DNA from: Stenopsyche tienmushanensis
Lineage: Eukaryota; Arthropoda; Insecta; Trichoptera; Stenopsychidae
Direction of reading: 5' to 3'
NCBI GenBank assembly: GCA_008973525.1
Contig: WACJ01000118.1
Coordinates: 682,001-746,000, forward strand
DNA: 64,000 nt
Position numbers and translations under genes: made by a program. This document shows positions 49,076-60,804 of the stretch, piece after piece (the stretch's first letter is position 1; each line of letters starts with the position of its first letter). Under the pieces are notes generated by a model, which saw only the letters and a program-made list of their open reading frames with translations, did no database searches and was not told the origin of the DNA.

Positions 49076-52000
49076 TATACAAACAGTTTGTATTTGGCCA
49101 CCAACCTTTAAATTATAAAAATAATAATAGTAGTATTCGTACAATCAAATATAGGAGCTGTCTAATGTTGTGTTCCCAATGTCGAAACACAGACAGACGC
49201 TCGTCGTAAATCATTTAGTACTTCTAAGCAATCATATTGTGTACGACCATTCAGATTATGGCTTTATTTACATTAAAATATGTTTTACAATAAGCTAATT
49301 CACAACTAATTTTTGGTTATAGTTTAATAATAAATATTTTATTGTCTTTCAAGTTATTTTTATTTGATAAGTTTTTCATTATTAAAATAGGAAATATATA
49401 CATTTTCCGTGGGTTTCTATATTCTTAATATTATTAAAGCCAGAAAATGTAGACAATTACAAAAAAACTGCATGTTAAATCATTCAAACGCTCGATGGCA
49501 CAGCATGTGTACCATAGTCCGATTGACCATTCATAGTCGATCAAATCATCAAAATATTTTTATTTGTGTTTCTATATAAATTTGTCATGTCTCCTTTATG
49601 TTACATATATCCTCATTTAAGACAAACGTGACCATATGGTCACACTGTAGGAAGAATTTTATTAGATTTAATTTATTGATTAAGATCTTTATGAATTGGC
49701 ACTCAACCGAAGAATATAACAGTATATGGGTCACATAGCAAAGGTATCCCTTCCGCAGTGGATTCCATCCAGCTGTTAATGATCCAAGATGCTCGATCCG
49801 CCCTCTTAAGCCAAGGATATTCAAGGACCTCGGTTCGGTTTCAGGCGATGGGTCCTCGTGGGACATTAATAATGCACCCCACAGCCGGGGGAACGACGGC
49901 TAAACAGGTTACGCCTTGCCGCCGGATTTGCGACGCGCCATTCTGCGGCCAAGCAAGCGATACGACTGGCCAAAATGCAGTCCAACAACGGCAGTTTTAA
50001 GCCTCTACAATCCCATCTAAACCTGGAGAAACATAACGTACAACTCTCTTCCACTTTTCTACGTTTGAGCGTTCGTGATTTTCAGGAGGGAATAGAAAGT
50101 TTCACGTCATGTCGTATACGTGACCCGCTTGAACGACACATGCAAACTTTTACGATATCGACTTTATGTTTATTGAAATTCTATGAAGAACCCTACATAG
50201 CAAAGAATACATGTTTATATATTATTTATAAGAGTTAACCGCTGTGTTAATTTCGTAACATTACTCAATAGTTAGGAACAAATAATACAATGGAAGATTT
50301 GTTTGATGGTAGCCGCCTTGCCAATTAACAATTTATCTTGGCATAGCTCATAGAACTTATCGATAGGTCAAAGGTTATTTACAAAGCTAATGAGTTCACA
50401 GAATAAATCCAATTAGTCAATATTAAATATTACGAAATATCAGCGTAAATGTCGTAGATGATAGCACATAGAAACCACATTAAATATTGTTTACATTGTT
50501 GAAGAAAATGTTTACTCACATTGATCAAGATTAGTGTTTTGAAATTTTGAATACTTGAACTCACCTGCAAAAATAAAAAAAATATACACATTAGTAATCA
50601 TAAAACAATACATTAATGATTGCAATGTTACATTTACATATCAAATACAAAGCGTTTGTTCTATATATAGGTCGCTGGGCATATCTGGATTTTACTATAT
50701 ACATGAAATATTCGAATAAAAAAGAACGATGATGTATCCCAGAACAACATTAATTTAATCCTGTTTAATGAATAGTTTCGGGTTGCTGCTGAGCAATGTT
50801 AGCATATTAAGATTTCCTACGCATGAAGCAAATGGAAGATTACATCCCTTAATGCTATTGTCTGTATCGATCTGCGAAAAGGTAATTCTGGGATGCATTT
50901 AAGCGTTAAATAGGTCTTCACCCTAACCAGATAACACCCTCGTAAGAAAAGGGCATATATTCTCCTTGGGCGCCATAAAGCTATTTCTTGCAAAGCCAAT
51001 ACGATTATTTAAAGATAATTTTCTTGAATTAATCGAGATATTTAAGCAGCTTTGGACGTATTCAAGTACAAGGATCAAGAAAATGTGATGCATTTTGGCG
51101 TATTTTCACATATAAATTCGTAAATAATTGACAGCTTAAATTTGTATGTGATAATGATCCCATTGCACTCCAAATATATGACAAAATTATCGTGAATTTT
51201 ATAAAATATTTCTATTATTATTATAAATTCAGTCATACAACTTTATCAATCGCCTCGGTATTTATATTTTTATATCCAAGAAATCAGTTTAAGTCTGAAA
51301 GAAATATTTTGCATTTGCATTCGAAATTTGCGCGGAATCCAGACTACACTTAATGCGAAATACACCGCACTAGAATGTGTTAATACTGTTGCATTTTTTT
51401 ATAATCTGCATTTGGATACATACGAGTCCATGATCTAGTCTACGATTTTGTAAGTGATCTATTTAGAAAAAAAAATATGTTTAAATGGGGTTAAATGCAA
51501 TTTGATCCACTAATTGATAGACCACCTCAGATACGATGGTATATTTGCAACCACATTGTGGCGTGGGATTCTGTCGATGCAATTATGCTATGTTAATGGT
51601 CGTAAGTCTTGCGTAATCGAATATTGTAATTGTATACTTATTGGATTGTGTTTATTTCAGGCGTCGGTTTCGTTGCGGGGGTTTCTTTTGTGAGTTTTTG
51701 TCTGGCAAGGAAATGCTCCAGTATCAAATAATTTTTCTTATTAAGAGGGAAAAGTATCGGAGGAAAACATAAAACAGCACGACAGAGGAAAAGTCCTAGA
51801 TAAAACAATAAATAGAATCTTGTACCGGAACGTGTAGAGTATAATGGAACTTATGAATAGTTCATAAGCGCGGTAGAACTTGTCGATATCGGGCAGCCGA
51901 GGGTAGAAATATTGCATAGGGCCATAACCGGATCTCAAAGTGGAAGAGAAAGAAAAGCAGAGAGCACCGAGCGTGGAAAACAAAGGGTGGATTGTGGCGG

Positions 52001-53007
52001 AGGCTCGATGTCCACGTACAGCCCCGGAAAGATTCCTCACACGAGTGTCTCAGTAAATAATTTATGATATACAACCAAAATGGAAATGGGACATGCCTCT
52101 CCGCCGTATTGCCCCAAAATCCCAACGGATGGTGGGCTTTTGTGTCCATTTTCAATAGGTGACAGCAGATGGCTGCTCTTCGGAAGAATATCACCCGATA
52201 AACGTGACGCAAATAAACCTTATCGCCTCGGTTACAAAACGTATTTTGAGATTATTCTTTCTGGAAATTTGTGTCCGTACGTGCCCGCCCATCGCCAGGG
52301 TGAAACATTGTCGAGGAGGGCGGCTTTGATCGATAGGCGGGTGGCGCCCGCTACCCCTGTTGCAAAAAGCCATCCTCGCAAGACCCACTTCTCAAATATT
52401 AATCGTCGCCCTTTGCTCTACTTGTTCAAGGTACTGCCCCTGGAAACTTCCACGGTAAACTTTATGTCCGACGAGTACCACTTTCATAAATGATAGCGAC
52501 CCAAAGAAAAGTTCCTCCCGGAGAAATGTTGCCCTATAAATGAGCAACCCAGGGAGTCTGATACCCTACGGGCAATTGTTGTATAATTACTCAGCGAAAA
52601 TCTAATACAAACGCCTCTTTAATCCACGGACGATACTTCGTGATGTTTAACAAGTCATGATAATATATTTTATCCAGCTTACTTCTGTTTGGCCAAACTG
52701 TATACTTATAAATTCTCTCATCTTTGAAGAACGCAAGAAACTTTCATGCAATTAAGATTCAAAATATTGACGACGCTGAAGATATTAATTACTGTTATAA
52801 AACTAGCCATCCAGACTAAAACAAAGATTACAAACACAAACTATCGCAATTTTCATATTAACAATAAAATTATGTACAGTTTTGTTTCATTGATAAATAT
52901 TTGAAAATTGCATTGATTAAAATAAATTTTAATTTTAAATTGTTTTCAGAAATTATAAAAACGTACCCATTAGAAAACAAACATGTTTGATGCGATTTAT
53001 ACGCGAT
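49076..53007. other. Mostly unique DNA
   Basis: No gene recognised. It contains the strong candidate recursive splice site at 50,564/50,565 and a lone TTAACACATTCTAG-type end at 51,380. A GC-richer patch at 51,880-52,500 holds the longest open frame of the window (52,080-52,493, plus, 137 codons) without any motif. Confidence 0.4.
50545..50600 (-). promoter_or_regulatory. Strong candidate recursive splice site
   Basis: On the minus strand TTACTAATGTGTATATTTTT, then a T-rich tract ending TTTTTGCAG, is followed directly by GTGAGTTCAAG. TACTAAT is a near-perfect branch point; its A (50,591) is 26 nt from the acceptor G (50,565). The donor is a full GTGAGT. It has the same architecture as the site at 33,985/33,986, on the same strand and 16.6 kb upstream of it in the minus-strand direction. 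Confidence 0.45.
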
Positions 53008-53314
53008 TTGAGTTTGAAGAGAAATAGAGACGGAGAGAGTATGTTGCGTACATCATACGGTTTTATAGATCGACTCATAATGATATACGAATGATATTAT
53101 GAATCGATTTCAAGTGTATTATTCATGTTTACTTGAAGAAATTACCGAATATTATGTGCCATTGACAATGTTTATTTATTTATATACAAGCTTCATACAC
53201 TCTGCGATGGTCCTGACAGATAAGTGGATTTATACGGATAATAAGTGGCGGATATACAAATATAACATCTAAGATTATGAAGATTTTAAATTAGCTCACT
53301 ATTCAAAGGGTTAA
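53008..53314 (+). mobile_element. Rep-A copy 7
   Basis: AGAGAAATAGAGACGGAGAG, then the core, then the right end TTAGCTCACTATTCAAAGGG with TTAA at 53,311-53,314. The left terminus is missing. It holds a 57-codon frame (53,099-53,272) with the same start and stop as the frame in copy 1. Confidence 0.6.
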
Positions 53315-56300
53315 ACATCACCATTAAAATCTTGATTTCGTATAAAAAAATTCCTACATAAAAATCTTAAAAAATATAACATATTAAGGTTTATAGTATT
53401 TTTTTCTTTGTAATATAAGGAAACGTCTAATAGATTGGATGTAATAAAATTATTCCTACGCCGTGAAGTACGAAGAAAATATCGATTTTTTTTTTATATA
53501 TTTGATTGCGTACAAGGACTGAAGAAATATATTGAATATTTTATTGGATAGACGTGATTGAACGTCATGAACATGAACGACGAGGAATATTAATGCGGCC
53601 CCGGAATTATTTACACTTTGGTCTGAATTCAAAAATTTAAATGTGAGGGGAGGGGTAATATGTATCACGGCGAAATTCGAACAGATGTACATACAAGAGT
53701 CGTTCGTGCGTACGTGAAATTGTGCGTCAAAGATAAAAGTCGTCCGAAGTTGGACGCCTGTGCAAAAATATACGCACCTAATAATATCTCACGTGGACGG
53801 ATCGAAAGTGTCCAATCCCCGAATCATACCGTGACTTTTCACTTTGGAGGATTTATTATTCAGTTTCTTCGGGAAGTGAGCCGACGGCGAACTTGTAAAA
53901 GCGATAGTTCAAATCTTACGGCCATTGCTGCGAGGGTCGCAAAAGTAGATGGGCCGTAAGGAAACGGCCGTCCATATGTGAGGAAATATTTTGATGAGGA
54001 GGACGTAATGTGTCAGGGGCAGAGACTTTATGAAGAGGTATAAAATAAAGCCCGGCGAGGGACCGGAGATAAAGCGAGGAGGAGAGAAAGGGCGGCCATA
54101 AAACGAGCGCGAAGAATGAGGTATTTTTTCTCCGTTTCGCTTTCTTCGCCGGGCTGACAGGGTTGAAAGGATATTTTTTACCGGTCACAATGAACCCGTC
54201 GTGAGGAAGCAGATTTCCCTGGTGGGGCCTGAGGAGGACAGGCTCGTCAAGCCATTCAGGTGGCGCGTGACCGGCATGCAATCGTTATCTTAACCCTCGG
54301 CGGACAGCGGCCACTGGTGCTCCTCTCAATGCTTGCTAGCCTCGCACGGATAATTGTCAATAGACGCATCGTAAGCAGAATGAGCATGAGACCGAAATCA
54401 ATTCCACTCCCGCTTATGAAAAGAGACATTTTATTCCCATTCAGCGATTTATTAGATAATAGTCCATTGAGGAACATTCTTCTTCATTTTTCTCCTTCAA
54501 AATAAATCGCTGCATTATAAAAATATTAAGGAAATAGAATATCCAATAAGATTAGACATCCAATTAATAGCCATATCAATTCCCTGGCGATTTTAACTCC
54601 AAAATGGTAACATTAGTCGATTCGACAAACTTGATATTATTTAACAGCCACATCTATCAGATTGGTTCTTTACGCCAAATCAATCACCAATGAAATCTTA
54701 TCAATGGTAATAAAAGACAATGGGATGGGACAGCTGGATAAAAAAATATATCCATTTAAAAAAAAAATATGCTTAGCTACCCTGCAAGAAAATTGCTCAG
54801 TCTTTGAAAGCACACTAAATCTTAATTCGATTCGTTCCCTGTTTGACAGTTTATCTGGAAGATTGTTCCCAAATTAAGCTTAGAGATTATGCTCATCATT
54901 AATTTTCGCTTTTAATAGAAATGCATTAATATTATAGGGAACAAATTGAATTTTAAACTAAAAAAATTAAACGCAAATATAAGATTTCATAAAGAACAGA
55001 CAGACATACAGTATATTAAACGTGCTTTAATTGGGCTCAATGAAATAATAATTGATATTAAAATATCTGTTATTGGTTGTCAAAAAAGGATGATAAGTAA
55101 AAAATATGAAATGATTTGCAAAGTTTATGTCGTTTATTACTGATCCAAATATTATGAATAAAATGCATCGTATTCTGAGACACTGTTTACTTACGATTTA
55201 TATATTTAAAAATGCTTAATTATGATGAATATAATAGAAAATAATTACACAATAACAGCGCATTTGTGTGTTTCCATTGTATTAAATAAATTGTGTTGTC
55301 TGTGTCAATTTCAGCGGTTGTCTGAATTATTCAGATTATTCATTTTGGGGTGTGCAAGAGTTCAAAAATATTTTTATTCAATTAATGAGTGGCGCGTAGA
55401 ATAAACAGAGGGGTGTTTCTGGTTGCATAATCTACCCTTGTGCAGTCCCAAGCAAGCCGTAAGAGTGAATCGAATGGAGTGTGAAGAAAGAGCAAGAAGT
55501 GGAACCTTTGCAGCGAACGATCTCGTCAAGTCTGTCTCCCATCAAAATCCATTAGCTGTCATCCGACTCCCCGGGGGAATAAGGGGGTTGTAGAAGGTCA
55601 CACGACGAAACACTAGATTCAGGAAAAAACCTTAGCAAAAAAAAAAAAATCGCTCAAGAATCTGGCGAGCACAGACTGCGATGATGGTTGACTGAAGTAG
55701 ACTTGTCTTGTAAGAGAGATTGATGATCCCGAGCACAAAATCTGAGCGAGATAAATGTACGAATTTTCATAAACGCTCTATTACAAAAGAACATCATTTT
55801 TTAAGGGGGGTGTGGGGGCTGAAAAATTTCATATCTCATACGAACACATTTAAAACAAATCCCAAAATAGACACAAACGTTCACTAAAATAGAAACACTA
55901 AGCCGCCGTATATAAATGATGATGCTCGGATTCAATGTTGCGTGTATAACGTGGTAATAAAACCATTATCTTAAACCGTCTCCCCAAAATTACGCCCACA
56001 TCCATGCTAAAAAGGACCGTTTAAGGATACACTCCCAAAACGAAAAATCGAAACTCATCGTTTGGCGATTCCATAGGCGTAATTAAATCATTTGTGCCAA
56101 ATCACAGAACGCCATACAGGCGGATGAAATCGAATCACCGCAATATATGTATCTAAAAACATACACGATTTTACGTCCAATTTGTTCGGATTCTCGTTTT
56201 TTTTTTACGTAGACACAACACTAATGAGGGTAAAAGTATCAGAGCATGACGATGTCACGTTATTTGTGAGCATATAAACTCGGTCCTCCAAAATAAAAAG

Positions 56301-56715
56301 TTGTTCGATTTTTTTTCTTCCCTGGGGTTTCATATCTTTATAAATTCTAGAAGCGCGGGAGTAATGATACAAAAAAACGCAGATAAAAAAGCAGGATGCA
56401 TATATGTTATGGTGGACGGTGAAAATGTGAGGCATTATTATGTAAGGCTACGTACGTCGTGATTATTTCCAATGGATGTAATTTTTTTTTGCCTTTGAAT
56501 AATTTGATAATTGACCCGAGGAAATATTTTAATGAGATCTTAAAACGTAATCCGTCCATTTGGAAACGTGTCAAATGCATGCAACCGCGTACAAAAAGAC
56601 ACGGACGTCATGCGAGGTGAAGGGATGCGTACTAAAAACACGCGCAAAAAAATCTATATTACAGAGATGTGCAAGGCGAAGTTCACAGGGACAAAATAAA
56701 CTTAATATATGATGG
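53315..56715. other. Mostly unique DNA
   Basis: No gene recognised. GC-richer patch at 53,650-54,480 with overlapping frames on both strands. A13 run near 55,636. A GAACAGACAGACAT string near 54,996 may be an inverted Helitron-type end. Confidence 0.4.
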
Positions 56716-56938
56716 TTAACACCGTAAAGAGGTAAGACACAGAGATGAGAGACACAATATTCATTATATATATATGAATTATATAATGAATCGATTTTAA
56801 GTGTATTCTTTATATTTACTTGAAGAAATAAAGAAGTATTATCGACAGTGTTTATTTATTTATATACAAGCTTCATGCACACTGCGCCGGTCCTGATAGA
56901 TAAGTGGATTTGTATCGATGTTAAGTGGCGGATTTATC
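56716..56938 (+). mobile_element. Rep-A copy 8, right end truncated
   Basis: The left end is TTAACACCGTAAAGAGGTAA at 56,716. A shortened interior and the core GACAGTGTTTATTTATTTAT and GATAAGTGGATTTGTA follow. Similarity ends after AAGTGGCGGATT. Confidence 0.6.
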
Positions 56939-59371
56939 ATCAAAAACATTTACTTACTGAGATCATTTTACAAATATGAGATGGTATTACATATATAATT
57001 AAGTATTGATTCAAGCTTACCGACCGCCTCTCACATGACCCGTACACACGTTTGCAAACATTTTTTTTAACTGACATATTCAATGTTGTATTCAAAACAT
57101 AATATATTCTATGTGATGTTTGAAGTGCACAAAAAGTGCCCGATGAACTTGTTAAATATTCGTTTTGTCGGCATGCTCATACTTCATTGTATCAAGTTTC
57201 ATCCCCAAAAGTTGATAGATATACGTATCAGAATTCAAAGAAAAAAATAACGCCGAGCGATGTTCAACTAATAGGAGCCGTCATCAACAGCTTTTGAATT
57301 TTAATAGGTTCAAAAATTGAGGTTTACGTTATGATAACGTTTTAATTACACTCCTGGGCATTTTTCTAATGGCCTGTCTATAATGACTTCCAGGAAGCGT
57401 CCTTTCTGACGGCTCGACGGAAGAAGATGAAAAGAAGAAGCAAAAGGGCAAAAAAACGTCAGCGATGAAGAGTCTTCCTTCGAAATTCATCAGGCCACCC
57501 CGATGTAGAATTTCACAAGCACAAAAGAGCCATCTGGGAATATTTGGCATATCTGGTTTCGAATTCCGCGAGATTATGCGTTTAGTTACGTAATAAATAA
57601 AGGCGAGTGACGGGGGTGTTTTTTTCCATCACCCCTCAAAAAAAAGTGCCTCTCTTCAAAATCTCCCCGGGGGTGGGAACGACTTTGAGAGGAATGATTT
57701 TAATATGTAAGACGTTCGGAGTCACGGTAAATTAGATGCGTCGCCTCCAGGCGCACCGAGTTGATGACGATCCGCTGGAGGGAATTTCAAACTTTTATAA
57801 GTCGCTCCTGAGAATTTTAACGTTCCTTAATTCCTGAATGGGATGTGAATCTGGATTCAGTGGATTTTTCTCTTTAAATGCATGTTTAAGGCGGATTTAA
57901 CACACCGTATAAAGTGGCTTAAATCATTGCCGATTGATAAGTGTTAGAGTTCATTCATCGTTTTAAAAGGTAAAAGATGTGCTTTTAAATCCATATTTTT
58001 TTGAATTAGATTCATTCAAATATTTTTTTAGCCATGGTAATAAATCAACGCTTTATTTTATCGTCTGAACAAGTGTTCTGTCGTTCATCTTGGCTTAAAA
58101 AAATATTATCTTATGACTTTGGCGTGTGAATGACAAGTAACAGGCTGTAATAAATAGATATTTTGTCTGTGTAAATAGGCCAAATTTTAAAGGACCGATG
58201 GCGTAAGAATACAAGAATTCAACATATCTTCGCATCCATCCAATAACAGGATGCAGTTGCAGTTTGCATCCAGACTAAATATTATTTCAAGCGGCGATGT
58301 GCATATGCCATCCGGTGCGTTGGTGTTATCGCCCGGGCGATAAGTGTGCGAACCCTCATCAAAAATGAACCCATACACGTTCACACAAATGCAATCCACA
58401 TTATTTTTCATATTTTTCCGAATGATGGAGATATATGTAACAAGCGCCAAAAGGAAAAAATTTCCGCATTGTTCGCGGAGCTGTGAAATTACACATTTTC
58501 CCAATCCGAGCTCCCTCCCGTATCACATTAAATATTCAAAGGCTGGTTTTATTTTTTGAGAAGCGCAGGTCTCGCAAGTTAAGTGGCATGACATGGAGTT
58601 TTGACTCTACGACGAATGACGTTCAAAGTAATTTGTGTTTCTGATGTGTGTGACATGATAAATTATGAGCCCGGATAGAATGGTCTAAATTCAAGCTCTT
58701 CTTAACCGTTTTATTGGAGGTCCATATTAAAAGATAATAGAGCATAACAACAAGTTTTGGAAGCGTGTACCATAAAAATATGGAGCAAATATTGATCAAT
58801 TTATGCATTAAATGCACTCGGCGAATGACTGAATTATCATACAAAATAATTTGTATTTAAAGCACGCTGCATATTAGAAAGCAGTTCAAATATGCTTTAT
58901 TTGGGCTCAAAAATATATTTATAATTTGAACATACTATCGATATTTAAATAGCCTCAGTACCGTATAGTTGACCAACGGATGTATGCACAATGTGTAAAT
59001 ACAGATGCTATTGGAATACCATTTATAAATACGTCAAGAATAATTATAGAAATGCATCGAAATACTCAACAGAGATCGAATAATAAATCGGTTTATAATT
59101 TTGAACCCTTTCGCTGACGTGTATCGATTTTAAGACGCATCAAACTGTGCTAAAATAACTGAGCATTTATTTTGACGCATTTTAAACATATTTCATTGGA
59201 TATATTATATTTAACACAATAAATTTATTTATAAAGGACAATCAGGATGCTCATGAACATGATGACATTTGAGGAAGATCCTATATAAATACTTATCGAA
59301 AATGTAATCGATGCTTAAGTATTTCAGAAATATACTCATTTGATATAATCATCAAATGACGGCAAAAATTT
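56939..59371. other. Unique DNA
   Basis: No gene or clear repeat seen. Frames at 57,329-57,550 and 58,187-58,559 have no motif. TTTTGAACCCTTTCGCTGAC at 59,098 loosely resembles a piggyBac-type end without a partner. Confidence 0.4.
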
Positions 59372-59545
59372 AATCTATTATATATAAAAATGAATTGGGT
59401 TTTGTTCGTTCTAAATGCGCTGCCATACCGTTCATCAGATTGCAATAAAACTTTGTCAGCTTATTGTTAAAGATTCCGCGAGTAACATAGATATAGTTTA
59501 ATATATAAAAAATAATATTTGTTTGTCCGTATTTAATGTACTGCC
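59372..59545 (+). repeat. Rep-C copy 3, partial
   Basis: TCTATTATATATAAAAATGA, then GCGCTGCCATACCGTTCATC and GCGAGTAACATAGATATAG: a full first unit and the start of the second. It stops near 59,545. Confidence 0.5.
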
Positions 59546-60471
59546 AACCAAAAATGGGATGCAAATTTGCGCATAGTTGAATACAATTTTTTGCTTCCAT
59601 TTTCTCTCCCAGTCAACTTTTTTATATTGTATTTTCTTCTATGGATCTAACAATATCTTATTTTAAGATATTTAAATCAGATTGACAGCATAATTATAAG
59701 TCACGGTTGAGCCAATAGGGTCCAGGTAATATAACAGTTTCTCAGGCGAGCACACGGATGACGTGCGATATCCTTGTGTCAACCCCATCATAAACACCAT
59801 AAAAATACTATTCGTTATAAAAGAAATAAAAGCACGACAAAAGCGCAGTTAAATACTAATAGGGACGCGGATTTCTAAACATCGTGTCGAATTACCATTT
59901 CCTGTATGGGAGAATGGGCCGCCATGTGTTAACATCCCTCGGATGTGGACTTAACTATACTATATTTAAACCATGCAGTGTGAAAGAGTGTTCGATTCAT
60001 AATTAGGACTAAACGGCCACCTAGTTCGTTGATCGGCGGTCGAAAACCGTCTCGTGGTAAAAAATAAATAATGACTTACATTAGGACACGAAATTATGGG
60101 TTGTGCCGGATTAAAGTCTCGATTGGTCCAATTTGATGTTCAACGCGATGATTCATGGATGTATCGGAAACATATATTTTAACATTAGGAGAATCGAAAA
60201 CAATCCGTGTTTATATGCAAACTTTGGTGCAATAAATTTTGCTTCGTTGCTGGAAGTAACATATCTAAATCCAAAACCAATGAAATCCATATACTTGCTA
60301 TTTTTTATAAGCTCGCGCAAGCTGAGAAGGTTCAAACATCCAGAATGATTAATAGTCTTTACAGGGTAATGTTACATATGTTAAAAATAAATCTAAAATC
60401 TTACATCGAGCAATATATACATACATTTTATAATTAAAACGTGAAGAGTCTCAGATTTCACGTATGTCTCT
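59546..60471. other. Unique DNA
   Basis: No gene or repeat recognised. Confidence 0.4.
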
Positions 60472-60720
60472 CTAGCCCTTTGAGTAGTGAGCTAAGATAA
60501 AATCATCATAAACGTAGATGCTATATTCGTATGTTCACCACTTAATATACAAATTCGTTTATCTGTCAGGACCGCGCAGCGTGTATGAAGCTTGTATTTA
60601 AATAAATAAACACTGTTGATAGCACACATTATTCATTCATTTCTTGTCTAAGTATGAACAATACACTTGAAATCAATTAATATGTTGTCTTACCTACCTT
60701 ATCTATGTCTTACATATGTA
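60472..60720 (-). mobile_element. Rep-A copy 9, inverted
   Basis: The right end on the plus strand reads CTAGCCCTTTGAGTAGTGAG, so the TTAA has mutated to CTAG. The core follows in reverse complement (AAATAAATAAACACTGTTGA) down to CAATACACTTGAAATC. The left part runs into a Rep-A2-type end. Confidence 0.55.
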
Positions 60721-60739
60721 ATGGATAAATATTGCAATT

Positions 60740-60804
60740 TTTGCAAATTCGCCCCACATCAAATGAAAGACAATTTTATGCATAACCCGACGGGAATGTG
60801 TTAA
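60740..60804 (+). repeat. Rep-A2 right-end sequence
   Basis: AAAGACAATTTTATGCATAA, then CCCGACGGGAATGTGTTAA, matches the right end of the element at 1770-2352. Together with the adjacent Rep-A body it suggests an element of about 333 bp (60,472-60,804) combining the two families. Confidence 0.45.

Noticed and set aside
52140..52170. Plus-strand pyrimidine-rich TCCATTTTCAATAG|GTGACA as a splice junction pair.
   Set aside because: The donor GTGACA is poor and no second plus-strand site supports it.
52080..52493. The longest open frame in the window (137 codons, plus).
   Set aside because: It lies in a GC-richer patch with overlapping open frames on the other strand, has no domain or splice context, and its length is expected by chance in 64 kb.
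53099..53272. A 57-codon frame in Rep-A with the same start and stop as the 9708-9893 frame, also largely open in the copies at 33.1, 38.6 and 42.1 kb: a possible transposon-encoded micropeptide.
   Set aside because: Comparing the 9708-9893 and 53,099-53,272 copies codon by codon I count about 17 amino-acid-changing codons against 2 silent ones. That is neutral decay, not protein conservation. Copies at 20.8 and 60.6 kb are frameshifted.
54290..54312. TTAACCCTCGGCGGACAGCG as a piggyBac terminus.
   Set aside because: No matching inverted end within several kb, and the neighbourhood shows no element-like boundary.
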